Part shown: piece by piece, positions 26,429 through 41,400 of the stretch | Position numbering within the stretch: the stretch's first letter is position 1 | Layout of the letters: every line of letters starts with the position of its first letter | Assembly: GCA_963576725.1 (NCBI GenBank) | Contig: OY755240.1 | Coordinates: 17,757,743 to 17,821,742 of the forward strand | Length of the DNA: 64,000 nucleotides | Source of the DNA: Azorinus chamasolen | Taxonomy: Eukaryota > Mollusca > Bivalvia > Cardiida > Solecurtidae | Reading direction: 5' to 3' | Notes under the pieces: generated by a model | The model's database searches: none | What the model saw: the letters and a program-made list of their open reading frames with translations, nothing else | Told to the model about the DNA's origin: nothing | Translations under genes and position numbers: made by a program

Positions 26429-29400
26429 TCAAATGGGTATAACTCCTAAAAGCAACATGCCGTCTGAATAATTAATGCATAGGAACGATGCCATGGCGAT
26501 AACAAATATTCCTGTTGAGTTTCATTGAATTCTGTCAACCCGGTACAGAAATATAGCATTGGACGGAAAAATGTGATTTTTGCATATCAAAGGGCAATAA
26601 CTCCTAAATGCAACAAGCGATCTGGGAAAATAATACATGGGACATATGCCCTAGTTTTGACACATATTCATGTTGAGTTTCATTGACTTCTGTCAATCTA
26701 TTACATATATATAGCATTGGACGGGAAAATGTCATTTTTGCGTTAAAGGACAATAACTCCTAAAAGCCACAAGCGATCTGGAAAAAGTTATACATGGGAA
26801 CGATGTCCCGGTGAAAACAAATATTCATGTCAATTGACACTGAAATCTGTCAATCCGTTAAAGAGATATGGCATCGGACGGAAAAATTATGTTATGTTTT
26901 CATATCAAAGTTCAAAAACTCCTTAATGCCACAATCAATCTGGTAAAGTAATACATGGGAATGATCAGGAGAAAATGTCATGTATGCGTATAAAAGGGCA
27001 ATAACTCCTAAATGCTACAAGCAATCTAAAAAAGTAATACATGGGAGCAATGCCCCAGTGATAGCAAATATTCATGTTTAGTTTCATTGAATTCCGTCTG
27101 TCCGTTACAGAGATATGGCATCGGACGGAAATATATGTCATGTTTGCGTATAAAAGGGCAATAACTCCTAAATGCAAAGAGCGATCTGAAAAAGTAATGC
27201 CTGGGAACAATGCCCCAGTGATAACAAATATTAATGTCGAGTTTCACTAAATTCTGCCAATCCGTTACAGAGATATGGCATAAGACGGAAAACGATATTT
27301 GAGTTTTGCATATCAAAGGGTAATAACTTCTAAATGCTACATGCGATCTGAAAAAGTAATACATGGGAGAAATGCCCCAGTGATAGCAAATATTCATGTC
27401 TAGTTTCATTGAATTCTGTCAGTCCGTTTACAGAGATATGACATCGGACGAAAAAAAAAAGTCATTTTTGCGTATAAAAGGGCAATAACTTCTAAATGCC
27501 ACAAGCGATCTGGAAAAGAAATATATGGGAACGATGTCCCAGTAATAACACATATTCAAGTCGAAATACATTGAATTCTGTCGATCCGTTACAGAGATAT
27601 GACATCGGACGAAAATCGGGCGGATGGAAGGACGGGCGGACAAAGCCAAAACAATACCCTTTAACAGGGGATAAAAAACAGAAGCACATTGACGAAACAA
27701 ACAAACAATAGTGTAAAGATAGATTACCGCCTTGGAATGGTCAGTGACAACTGTTACTAGGTAACCGGCTTTTGGACCCAACGTTACACGTATTCAATCC
27801 ACACCCTAAAAGACTAATCTACAGCAACCTAGATGGACAATACACTGGCGAATTACATGTAAAACGATAACATAAGTGAAACAAACTGAACCTACCTATC
27901 GCTAATGTACTCAATGACTGAATAATGTTAGAAAAATGATAAAGAGTACAAGAACGAAATTGTGAAAGGCGTATTTAAGATTACACGTATAAATTCCAAT
28001 AAGTAAGAACGTTCGATGATATATATAAGAGAATGTTTTTCTTAGTTTATGATATTCATATCTTTGATAAAGCGATTTTTAGCTAAAATAAGCCTTCCAC
28101 TGTTAACCCATTACCTGCATTGAAGGTATTAAATGCACTGAAGGCATTAATGACACCTGCTTGTGATTGCGGGTCACATCTTGACACGAAATATCTCTAA
28201 TAGCAGCATAAAAACAAAACTGTGACCGGTGATGTACAATTAATACCCATAGCAATACTAATAATCTGAAGGTATACACATTTTCAAAAAAGTACGAATA
28301 TGTTATCCCGATGACATGTTAGTGACTCGCAAATTAATGAACAAGTGCATTTAGTGTATTACATGCAGGGTTTGGCGTTTTTTGTCTGGCAAATAATTTC
28401 TAGGAGTAAGTTTATTTTAATCAAATCATGAGGAACAGTACAAAGTAGAAAACGTGTAGGTGCTTGCAGTGGATGCCATAATCCACCTGTTCGTATTTTT
28501 TTCCAAATAATTTCTAGTCGACCAGAAGATATTTATTCCAGTAGTTTTATAAGCCTTCGAATGCAATGTTCTCTTATCGCATTCCAACTTTTGCTTTAGA
28601 AGGACATCCCACTTTTAGAATACATATTCTTCACAACGGAAGGTGTTAAGTGCTTGTGCGGCCGCCGCAAAAAGTTTCCCGTACTTCAACGTGTTGGTCG
28701 TTCGGGGTCATAAGTTTTGATGTTATTAGTTTATGTTCTTCGGATTTTAAGTTCTGATGTTATTAGTTTTAGATAGATTTAAATAGATTTATTTCTGTAA
28801 AAAGTGTATATAACATGGCAAACATAACTAAGACAACATATAAACTAGAAAGCAAGGATTACAAAAAAGGAACATATTTTCACATTTCTTATTTTCATTG
28901 TGGTCCTTGCTTCTAGTGGCAAGACACAGAGAGTCACTGTATCATTATAAATCAATATCTCTGGAATTATCTTCAAATATAAGTATCACAGAAATATCCC
29001 TATTACCACTGTTAAGTTTTGATAGTTGAATACTGATTACGCTGATACTAGGGGACGTGGATAGTGTTGCACCTTTGATTACTACTCATGAACAGACTCA
29101 CTAAACCCAGCCTGCAATTCTTTCTTTTCGCATTGCTATGTTGGTTCAGAAGGATCTCCCACTTTCAGAATACGTTTACATGTTCGTTTATCTAACTGAA
29201 ACAAGACGTCGGAAAGAAAGTTGTAGTTGTACAAAAGCTAAAATTTGCAATTAAACTCTATTTGTATATGTTTTATATAGCTTAGGTAACCAACATATTT
29301 TAGGAACGAAAAAGTAGACAGTTCAAGCAGGAAACAACAGACAAATCACAACCACACGAAAACACCAAAAGAAAGCAAGTAACACATACGACCACATGTT

Positions 29401-32400
29401 AACACACACGCGAGCATAGAAACAAACGAGACGAACACATGACACAAGACCAAAAGTACACACAGAGGCACTCAGTACCCATAAAAAAGGATGACAAAGA
29501 GAGTACCGCCTTGCAACAGTCAGTTGCAAAACCACCACTGGGTTTTAAACCGGTTCATGTACGTCCTAACCTCACACTTATCTCAAAATCACCATAGCTT
29601 AACAAATAGTATAGATAAAGGTGTCCCCTCTAGACTTCCCAACAACATAGAATAGGTAAACACATGGCAATATATATAACATGATAAAAACTACTGTGAA
29701 AGTCCGAGCAACTACAGGAAAGCCGCTAAGGGCACGACAGAGAAAAGGCTGCATGAGTCTGGCAAGTTCATCACGTTTCTGGATTTAAGAGCATACTATC
29801 ATAGTGTACTACCCTCGGTCTGTGATCGTGCAAGCAAAGAAGGAATCATAGTTACCGACTGTAATGGGGCCCATAACCAAACATGCAGTGCTTTTCAATA
29901 TAATGGGGTCATTACCTATCTTTCTAAACGTTTTAATTCGTTTAATAAACACATCATGAAAATGCATAAGACTCCGACCTTTTCTGACTTTGGAGATAAC
30001 ATCATTATAAAATTCTGGATGGGAAATACCTAACACGCACGAGACGAAAACAACAAACCCGAACAAACACATAGGTACAAAGACACCCAACAAACAAAAG
30101 CAATGGTGACAAAGAGGATGCCGCCTTGGAACAGTCGGTGGGAAAACCACCACTGGGTTTTCAAACCGGATTACAGACGGATTAACCTCACATTTACCTA
30201 AAATCACCCTAGCTAAACAAACATTGTAAATAAAGGTATTCCCGCCGGACTTCTCTACAACAGAAAAAACAGTAATCACAGTACCGAATGTAAAACATAG
30301 CATAACAACTATGAAAGTCCGTCAAATATGTACTCAATTACTTTGCTGAAGACAGGGAAGGCAGGGAAGCCGTTAAGGGCACGGCAGAGAAGAAGCAATA
30401 CATGAGACTGGTAAGCTCATCCCATTTCTGGGAAAATACCATCATAGAGTACCAGCCTCGGCCTGTCATCGTGTTAAGCAAAGTGGGAAGCGTAGCGACC
30501 GACTGGTGGTCACGGATAGATAAATGTAATCCCCAAAAGGTAAAGCAAGGGGCACATCTCCATCTAGAAAAAGATAATTTACAATTTTAAAGTCTTCCCT
30601 TTCATCGTATATTTTGGACGAAACGTTATCATGTAAATGAGGCAATATAGGAGTCGGTTCGATTCGCTTATTTGAAGTACGTTATTTTGGGTACATAGAA
30701 GAAACCATAGAATCAAAATAAGGATTACCAAAATCCAAGATATTGTATAACTACTTAAAAGGTTTGATTAAACGTATCTGTATGTGTATCAGATATTAAA
30801 CTTAGCACAAAATCCCTCTCATAGCAATACAAATCAGGAGGGGCACAATTTGTACTCATATCTATACAACTCATTTGACGATATATAGTATACCCATATC
30901 GCACAGACTTATGTATTAACAGCTCCCCTGTAGTTGTTCTGACTTCAGCAAAGTCATTTAGTTCATATTTGACCGAATTTTCATAGTTGTTTTGCTATGC
31001 TTTACGTATGGCCATGTGTATACCGTCTTTTATGTTGAGGGAAAAGCCGGCGGGATATCTTGCACCTTACACTACTTGTTAAGCTAGGGTGACATTGAGA
31101 TAAGTATGAGGACGTCCGTTAACCGGTTTCAACCCCAGTTGTTATTTTGCTGACTGTTCAAAGGCAGTACTCTCTTTGTCACACTGACTTTTGTTTGTCT
31201 TGTGTCTCTGTACTTCTGCTTTTGTTCATGTTTGGAATGTTTATCACTGGTGCTTGTGTGTTTGTTTGTGTTTTTCTGTGTTCATCTCGTGTGTGTGCGT
31301 GTGTTTGAATGTGTGGTTGTGTGTATATGTTTGTGCGGCATGCTGTCTATTGATGTTTTGGTGGTTGTTGCGACTACTATGTGGCTTTGCCTGCCTGACC
31401 TCACTACCGTTTCATCAAAAAGAAAGGTTAAAGATCTACAAACGTCAAGGTATGTCCACATTGTGTAATATTAATTTTCTGAATTGGAAAGAATAAACGT
31501 TGAACATTAAAAGCAAGGAATATTTCATTTTCTCTGGCAATGTTTTATTTTTTTATCAGTTTATCCTTTATAAGATTGTGAGGCAGAGTAGTGTAGAAAA
31601 ATAATTCTAGTCCATTGTTGTACTATCTAATTTCAGGTCTGGCGGAGATACTTTATTTACACTATTTGTTAAGCTAAAGTGACTTTAAGATAAGTGTGAG
31701 GGTAGGATGTCCGTGAACCGGTTTAAACCACTAGTGGTGGTTTTGCCACTGACCGTTCCAACCAAATGCGGTACTCTCTATGTCACCGTTGCTTTTGTGT
31801 TTGTTTTGTGGCTATGCCTTTGTGTTTGTGCTTTTGTTCCAGTTTAATTTGTTTTGTCTCGTGTGTTTTGTGTGTGTATTTGTTTCTGGTTGTGTGGATC
31901 TGTTGCTTGCTTTCTGTTGGTGTTTTGGTGTCGGTTGTGTTCTGTATGTGTCTTTTCCTGCTTGATCTACTAATATTTTCATTAGTTAAAATATACTAAG
32001 AAATATGAATAAGAAACATTAATTCCCGAATTATCATATTTTATTACAGTAACATTTTACTTATCCTTTGACAGTAGTAAGACATGCCGTCAAACGTTTA
32101 GTAGTAGTGCAACAACGTTTCTGACAAAGACGATTTGTTTCTTTTTTCTCTATTAGGAAACATAAATTTCGTTCACATGGAATTCGTAAACATGGTAATA
32201 TTGAACAACTATTCTTGGTCTACATATTGTACGTATAACTTCTAGTAAACATGCCATGCTTTCAAGACGTTCTTCCTTTCCAATATCGTCATTAACAAAA
32301 TTGAAGAGCAAACCAATGAAATCATTTTGAGATCATATCATATCATAGGAACGGCTAGTTTGATACAAAACTTTACTCTACATGTTCGCAGACCATATAT

Positions 32401-35400
32401 TGACAAATTATCTGAACATCAAATATTCTTCTTGTTATTAAAGGTATTGATTTCATTGACCTCCAGAATATATTTAGAGACAAAAATGTAATTGACACTA
32501 TTCTTAAATACTTTAAATACACCGATTATCTGCTACATATATAACAAACCCATCAGAAATACAATGTTCAACTATAACAAGATTGTTGCAGAACTTAATA
32601 TTGAAGATGATATTCCTGATAACTGAGATTGCGCCACCTCAATGTTTTGCTATTTTGGGCTGGTCATGTGATTACTGGAAGATTCGAGATAAAAAAACAA
32701 ATATGAGTCATGAAGGAAACACCACATACAGAACAAGCAGTCACCCGAACAGTTATTTATAATTATACCGTGACTCTCGGTGTCTTGTCACTAGAATCAA
32801 GGACCACATTGGAAATAAGGACAATATTTTCCTTTTTTGTGTTATCCTTGGTTTCTAGTGCGCATTACATGGCTTTTTATATGTTGTCTTAATTATGTTT
32901 TGCCATGTTATGTACACTTTTTACCGATATAAATATGTCTATGTTCCCATGCCATATCTTACGGGGTTTATATATCTCAACTTATTCGTTTCGGTAAAGC
33001 TTGTTCTGATGTTGACGATTTTAACAGTCGAAATCCCACTTAAACTGGAACGCTGCTGAAGTAACGATATACTATAGATATCATAAACTGCGAAAAACAT
33101 TCTCTAAATGTTATTGGCAAGTACAATGTAATCTTCAAGTGCTCCTGCGACACGGTGTTTAACATCCTAAATTTTATGTTGATGTGATTTACAAACTTTG
33201 TAAATTATTGGATATACCCATTTTCTCATTTTGTTAACTAAATAAAAAAATCATTAAATATCGTGGCGTTTAATATGTGACTATTCCTGCTTGAATTTAC
33301 TTCTTTTTTATATTTATAACGCACATATATACTTCTAGAAGAGAGTGATTCACAAGTAAAGGATTAATTCCCACAACAATAAATGCACAAGCATGGCACC
33401 ATCAACATTGCATAAAAACAATTATTTACTTTCTTCACCAAGGATTTTATAAGTGGTTTGCGTATGGAATTACATTTCATTAGTCTTGATTGGAATTACA
33501 TTTCATTAGTCTTGCTATTAAAACAACAGAGTTGAAAAGTGCAGTGTGTTGGGGGTTAACATGATCGCTGCAATGTATTAAATTAAAGTAGCAATGCGAA
33601 GAGGGACAAATGCAGACTCGGTTTCATTGAGACTGTTCATGAGTGGTAATTAAAAGTCCAACACCTAGACACCTAGCATCGGCTTAAGCAGTATTCATTT
33701 TTAAAAACTAATAACATCAAAACTAATGATGATCCCGAAGGACAACAATATCAAAACAACACCGATGATTAAGCAATACAATTTTCATAGATTTATTAAA
33801 TTATTGATGTTGAGCAGTTTGTTCAAAAATGTATTCAGAAGAAAATAGAAAATGACTCTAACCGAAGTAGTAGACTGACCTTCAGTGGCATTCGCTTGCT
33901 ATCTTCCGCCAAACCAATTTCATCTAAAACTACAACCGAAACAAATTGGTCAAGATCCTTGTCTTTCTGTAACTGTGCACACTGTCGGAATGTACTAATG
34001 ATTCCTTCCGGTGTTGAGAGGGGACTGCATTGAAACGAAACCATCTGTACCTATGATAATAAAACAATCGAACAGAAGTAGATATATGGTGATATTAAAA
34101 AAGTATCATTTAAATTGCTACTGTTACACAGGAATACAAGCTATATATTTTATCTGTAAATAAAGGTCACAAGTCCATAATGCAACATGATTATACACGT
34201 AAATAAAAAACAGAGTTGAGTGCTTCACACAACATAATTTTATACATACAGTGTTGGAACAAACCAGCATATTCTATTCATTTTTGTCTTTTTTTTCTAA
34301 AATTGCTGAAACCCATTTAGCAATGTTTCAAATGCAAATTTCACTTTTACACAAGTTATAAAAGGGTATTATATCAGAACTACCTTAGTGCCATTTAAAT
34401 AATTGCTGTTAGTGTAAATCATTATATCTACAACATTGACAGAAAGCATGGAGCTTATATTCGACCAGGATTGCCTTCGTAATTACAAAAAAAGTTCTGT
34501 CCTCTCTGTCTATACAATTGTGTCTTCCAATGTTTAGTTTGTTTTTCTTGTGTCGTTGTGCTTGTGATTTTGTTCATGTGTGGAATGCTTGTCTCTAGTT
34601 ATTGTGTGTTTATTTGTGTTTTCTATGTTCATCTTGTGCGAGTGTGCGTTTGGGTGTGTAGTTGTGTATGGGCCGGCTGTGTGTCATGTTATCTATCGGT
34701 ATTTTGGTAGTGGTTGCGTCTTGTATGTGGCTTTGCCTGCTTGACTTTACTACTTTTCCATTGAACGGACTTGACGAACTTTCACAGTTGTTATGCCATG
34801 TTTTATATTTTGTAATGTGATAACTGTGTTCTATGTTGTGGGGAAGTCCGGCGGGGATACCTCTTTTTACAATGTTGGTTTAGCTAGGGTGACTTTTATA
34901 TCAGTGTGAAGTTAGGACGTCCGTAAACCGGTTTAAACACCCCCAGTGGTGGTTTTGCCACTGACCGTTCCAAGGCGGCACCCTCTTTGTCACCCTTGCG
35001 TTTGCTTGTTTGGTGTCTTTGTACTTATGTTTGTTTGGGTTTATTGCTTTCGTCTCGTGCGCTTGCGTGTGAGTTCAACCTTGCGTTTGTTTTGGTCTGG
35101 TGTCCTTGTGCTTGTGTATTTATATAAATTGCTATATAAATTGCCTTCTGTCGGTGTTTTGGTGATTGTGGCATTTCGTGTGTGACTTTTCCTGCTTAAC
35201 TTTACTACTCTTTCATCTAAATCGGGCTAACATCTTATTAAATTTCATGTATGTTTAAGCACAGATATGGTTCATGATTGAACATGGATTTGATATTATA
35301 TATATATGTCTTAAAATGTTCTTCTCAATCGTAATACACACAATTTAAAATCACCATTTTATTGCGACAGCCAGGTAGAACCAAACCTTAGCCACCCAGT

Positions 35401-38400
35401 TTATATTACCGACGTCATCTTGAGCCTAAAGCATTTTATAACAGCCTTTTGGCCAGGGTTTTGGATACATGTGACTTGGAATAGATTACAGTTTATGCCA
35501 GTGTTAACCGTGCTGTTTACACCACGAAACCATTTGCAAAACTGATTTTGCACTGCGCAATGATTGCTGAGTAATACACCCCCCCCCCCATATTTCGGAT
35601 CCAAAGGTAAATATAGGCCAGACCATTGGGTCAGTTTATTTAATCAATTTATGCAGATAATTTGTTTTTCGCTGAACTGTCCATAAAAGTTTAGGAGTAC
35701 AAGTCAGCCCATGTATTTAAAAACAATTGTTATACTGATCATTGTATTGTTATGTTTCTAATTGTGATAATATCGAAGCAGTCCGCCGTTTTTAATGCTA
35801 TGATTTCTTTTTTGTTTAAATTTATTTTCCTTTCCATATCAATACAGAAATCCGAAATAGCATCAATTTGATTTTGTAAATTTGTGGCTGTATCAACAAA
35901 GTTTGCAACATCGTCAGTAAAAAGTATACGTTGGATATCAGGTATCTCACCAGGAATAAAGATACCAGTATTGCATGTGCCAGGTAATTATAAAAGATGT
36001 CATTAATAAAGTGATTAAAATTTACGGACTACTTAGCTCCTCTTGTCTCATACCTATATAACAGATGAACGACTATGTTACAGCGTCATCAATCTAAAAA
36101 TGTGACTAAGTTTTTGTACATTAACCCATTACCTCATAGGTTAGTTTTAGATACAACCTCTTTGAATTAATCTACCGAAAAGGAGCATTAACTAGAGGAA
36201 AGGAATTTTTTATAATTTTGTAGTTTGAAACTATTGTGATAAATAGAGCATTTGCTCCTATAGGAGCAAACGCTCTATTTATCACAATGGTTTCACAAAG
36301 TGACTTTTACAGAGTCGTCAAAAGTCGTCAATATGAGGGAATGGGTTAAAATGATACTCTCACAGTACCGCGATCAACGTATAAAACATACAACCGGCCA
36401 CCTGGTCTTATACTTTTGAACAATACATTGCAGATAAAAAAAATATCAATGCATGAGTAATCAGCTCTATATGTTATTTTCGTCGGCCTATTTATACAGT
36501 CTGTCATTCAAAATAGATGAAAATATCTTACTCACTACCAACAGTGACAGAAATGTCCCTATAGTTTGAAGGGTAGACTTTTATTCTCGATTTATACATT
36601 AAAACAATACTTCACACCATGGCATTTGACATTCACCTGTCCTCAGGATTTGGTTTCAGCAAAAACTTCAGCAAAGCCAGTGAGTACTTATTTGACGGAC
36701 TTTTCACAGTTGTTATGCTTTGCTTTACATATTGACTTGTTTTTACCGTCTTCTACGTTGTTGGAAAGTCCGTCAGGGATACCTTTATTTACACTATTTG
36801 TTAAACTATAGTGACTTTTATATCAGTGTGAAGTTAGGAAATCCATAAACCGGTTTAAACCCCAAGTTGTGGCTTTGCTGCTGACCGTTCCAAGGCGGTA
36901 CTCTCTTTGTCAACCTTACTTTTGTTTGTCTTGTGTTCTTTTGCTTGAGCTTGTGTTCGTGTTTGAAATGTTTGTCTCTGGTGCGTGTGTGTTGGTGTTT
37001 TCTGTGTTCATCTCATGTGTGTGCGTGTGTTTGGGTATGTGACTGTGTGTGTGTATGTGTGTGTGACATGCTGTCTGTTGATGTTTTGATAGTGGTTGCG
37101 TCTTGTATGTGGCTTTGCCTGCTTGACTTTACTACTTTTTAATTTACAATGTAGTTATGGAAGTATTAACAATAATATTTGTATTTAATGAGGCCCATTT
37201 ACCGTCAAGTCCTCTTGATATCCCCGAATTTGGATTTATACTCTTGTGTATCTCTTTCTCGCATTTTTGATCATTTGTTTTACGATTAATTTCGTTTGCA
37301 TCTCAATAAACCTCATATTTTAATACAATGGGATATCTCTCATTACACAACATACTTTCCAATTAATCGTGACATTCATTTTACTCCTGCTTGGCTTGTT
37401 TATGTCCTTATAATATGAAGATTTTAGCAGCTTCAATAATTGTTTCGGATCTTTGACATTTGCAATTAATTCTATTCTCTTATGTTCTTGAAATTCATAC
37501 TGCGTGTTACTGCAAATAGTTTTAATATAGAAAACCTTCATCATAATTCGTCAATAAAGTCAGTTTCGCTCACTCTCACTCCCTATCTCACCAGAGCACA
37601 TGCACAAGACTTTGTGTCTTACTCCCTCACCCTCAAGAAATCAGCAGAACGTTTATACATGTTTGCAATTTAAGATTTTATGTCATCCACTCTCCAGTCA
37701 CTCTGAATAAATGTGTCATATAACCGGTTTGATTTGTAATGTTAGGCATTTAATAGTCACCATGTGTTGCTCCCGGACCATCTATACCTATCAAATGACA
37801 CAAAATGGATAGTATCAGTATTGATGAGTAAATGGCAACATAAGAAAGTGTTTGGTATGTTGACTCATATTGGAACTTTTACCACGTTAATCAATTGTAA
37901 CCTTAGTACAAACTCGTAACATTGAGACGATACTGTAATTATGGTAGTCAGTCATATTTTACTATTGTTACGCTTTACTGTTTTAGTTATATAAGCATAA
38001 CTGCCACATACTTCATGACGTAAAAGCAATTTAAAATACATAGCTCTTCAAAACGAAACCGTATACTATCCACCTGTTTGAAAGTCCTGAACAAGTCCGT
38101 GCGTGCAGACGATCCTTGCAATTCATCACTAACAATGACCTTAGCGAGAGATTTCGAACTCCCAGGTTTTCCAACCAGGAACAATGGGATACGTAGTTCT
38201 ATGCACACAACCATCATGCAGACATTTTCCTTCAGAGCCATGTTTCGAGCAATGTTCTGTTCTAATTTCACATTGGCCAAAATAATGTCCTGACAGCTGA
38301 AACAAGAGGAAGTTATAAAGCGTGTTGTGTGATTATAAAGTGATTTTGTAATGTCAAATTTAATGTCAAGCAGAAAATGTAACATCTATGCAAATAATAT

Positions 38401-41400
38401 TACATGTGTTTGGACGTTTTCGTCTTAACGATATCTGTTTGAGTATTCACACTTTGACAGCAAATTGTCTGTATTTCGTAATGGATTAGTCTCATACCTT
38501 TGAATTTCACTTTCAATTCTATCTGGACCACCGGGTAACGGGCATGGTTTCTTGAAGAAAGGTGCTAAAGCTTTTCTGTACCCACTGCGATCTTTCAAAC
38601 ATGCATGGTAACAGAGTCCTATTGCTAGAATCAAGGACCTTGATTCGTCGCATATTTGTTCCTAAGTAGTATAATAAGTGATATGCCATTACTATATTGA
38701 TAACAAAATATATTTTATTTGCACAGGACGGCTGTTTGTAACGATAAAACGGTACAAATATCTCCATGTCTATAGCAAGATTTGCATATCATATGGAAAA
38801 ATAGTCAAACAGGGAGAGCCACACACGAAATGACACCGCACCAAACACCATCTAACAAGAAACGGTAAAGCCACAAGACAAAACATAACAGGACACATAT
38901 CAAGACGAAACACATTAAACATTAAGCATATTAAACAACAAAATTGACCGTAGGCTGAAAGCAGGAGTGCCGCCTTGGAATATATACGCTTATATTATAC
39001 ACTTTCATACGGGAAACTATATTGTATAAATGATGCACGTGCAAAACAAAAAAAAAATATCAAACGCAAAAACTTAAGTACATATACCCTTAATTACACT
39101 GAATTTAGACGTAAGTACTATTTTCATCATAAATTATCCTCGTGTAATAGTTTTGCGAACACATGGCACTATATATTAAATCATTTGAGGTTGTTTAGTG
39201 AGGATTACCACATATATGATAAGATAAAGATAATAACTTAATGTCAATTGTCACGAGTAAAAGATAAGCTAAGATTTCTGAATCGGCTCTAGTAAAATAC
39301 CGTGATATTTTAAAAGTCTTTGTTCATTTTATTACATCATACATAAACGTTATTATATATAGGCATGCTAGAGTTGAAATGAATGCGAGTATCATTCCAT
39401 TGTATTAAAGGTTAACACTACTATGATTTATTGTATCACATGTGGCTATTGATCCTTATTGTTATACCTTATCTTTCATTTCCACGCTTTCGTTCATCTG
39501 TCGAAAAAGGTGTGTCTGGTCTTTAAACCAACACATTACACTTAAGGCTCTCTCAACATCTCGCAGTGAAACATAGCTACACTCATCCTGAAAGATATTT
39601 GATACATTATACTTAAACGTGCGATTGAGTATATTTGCTAATAGTGAATGTTAAACAGTCACATAATTCTGAAAGTGGGAGATCCTTCCAGAGCCACCGG
39701 AGCAATGCAAAAAGTGAAAAATGGAGACTCGGTTTTATCATGCCCCTAGCACCGGCTTTATAATAAGCCATTTTAAGAGAGCTTGTACCTTTCCACCTTT
39801 AGTATTCGGTTAGGCTACAATCCGCGTCATAAGTGCAATGTTTGTGCATATAATTTGAAAATAACAAGACAAGATGACCTGGTTTATATATCACGCATTT
39901 TCACTGATGGTCATGTCTTAATTTTTACAAAAGAGGTGCCGTTTCTCTAGGAGTGGCTCATATATCTGAATTCTTAAAAACAGTATCAAACATGTATGTA
40001 CTAGTTTACTGATAGAACTACATAAAACATTGCAATTGCACATTATACATTCCAGCAGAGTAGACTGAACATACTGTGACATTAATAATTCTTAATGGCA
40101 GAATCGACTTTAGTACATCGCTAAATCGTGTTAACCTGTTGTGTCTAGAATATTAGTTTCTACATCGGTCAATAAGAGAAAAGCTTGTTATGTTCCGGAA
40201 ATTTGACAGTATTGGCGATAAATGTTAAAGTCAACTAGATGTATGTGAAATTCAAAAAGGAATCATATATTACAACCGCAAGTCTTTGTTTATTATTTAA
40301 CTCCAAATTTCAACGATTTCATTACTGTATTTGCCTTCTAGTCAACCCAAAATTCTAGAAACTAATAATTATTATTAGTGTACTTGTTACTCAATACAGC
40401 AAGCTTTCGTGCTGCATATCCAGTCTAGCGTCCGTTTTCTATTAAAGATACGTGAAGTTGTTAAGCAGACCTTTGTGTCTGATAATATATATATATATAT
40501 GTTACAGTCAATCTGTGTAATCAGTCATTTCATGAAATGACAGAAAATTTCAGTCATTTCGTGAAATTACTGTTTCACTTAGTCATTTCACGAAATGCCT
40601 ACCATTTTCTGGCTTTTCATGAAATGACTGAAATTGATGGGCCATTATTACACAGATTGACTAAAGACCATTTACGGGATTCAGGCAATGTGTGAAATTA
40701 GTATTATTATACCATATTTATATAGCACTGTTTTCATATCTAAATAAGTTCAAAAGTGCTTTACAGTTAAAACATGTATACATACTTAAGCAGAAATTAA
40801 AGAAAATATAAGATTTTAAATAGAAATAAAAACACAATAAACAAAACCAAAACATTTACAGTGTGGTTCTAAGGTATATAAAAAGAACTTATCGCATAAC
40901 CCCGAAATTTAAAATCCATATGCTTAGTAAGGTATAGTACAATTATGATATTAAGAGGATAAAGCAAAGTTGATAGCATACTATTACTAAAGTTAAAACA
41001 TGCAACCGCTGGTTGGGCTTAAATTATATATCAGCCAACATAATTCTTTAAAAAGGAATTATTTTTAAGTGTTCTTTTAAAAGACTCAAGTGACTTTTAT
41101 TTAATTAATTAAACAGAAATTGTTCATTCACATCATTTAAAGATTCTAGTGTAGCAGATTTAAAACATGCAACAGCTATTTGGACTTAAAATATATATCA
41201 GCCACCATATATCTTTAAAAAGAAATGACTTTTAAGTGTTCTTTTAAAAGATTCAAGTGACTTTTATTTAATTAATTAAACAGAAATTGTTCGTTCACAT
41301 CATTATATATGTATAATTGTGTTTAATAATTAATAACTAACATTTATTTCAGAAACATTGCACATATTTTGTTTTAACTACATGTATTTATGAAACTTTG

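Noticed and set aside
26432..27674. Direct-repeat array considered as CRISPR-like
   Set aside because: Units of ~160 bp are contiguous without spacers, the genome is eukaryotic, and the microsatellite and hairpin fit a Pearl-like element.
31191..31999. Cys/Val/Leu-rich small proteins on the plus strand (also near 36.9, 46.7 and 50.1 kb)
   Set aside because: They come from the TG-rich 3' UTR of the retroelement family and recur with each copy in different frames.
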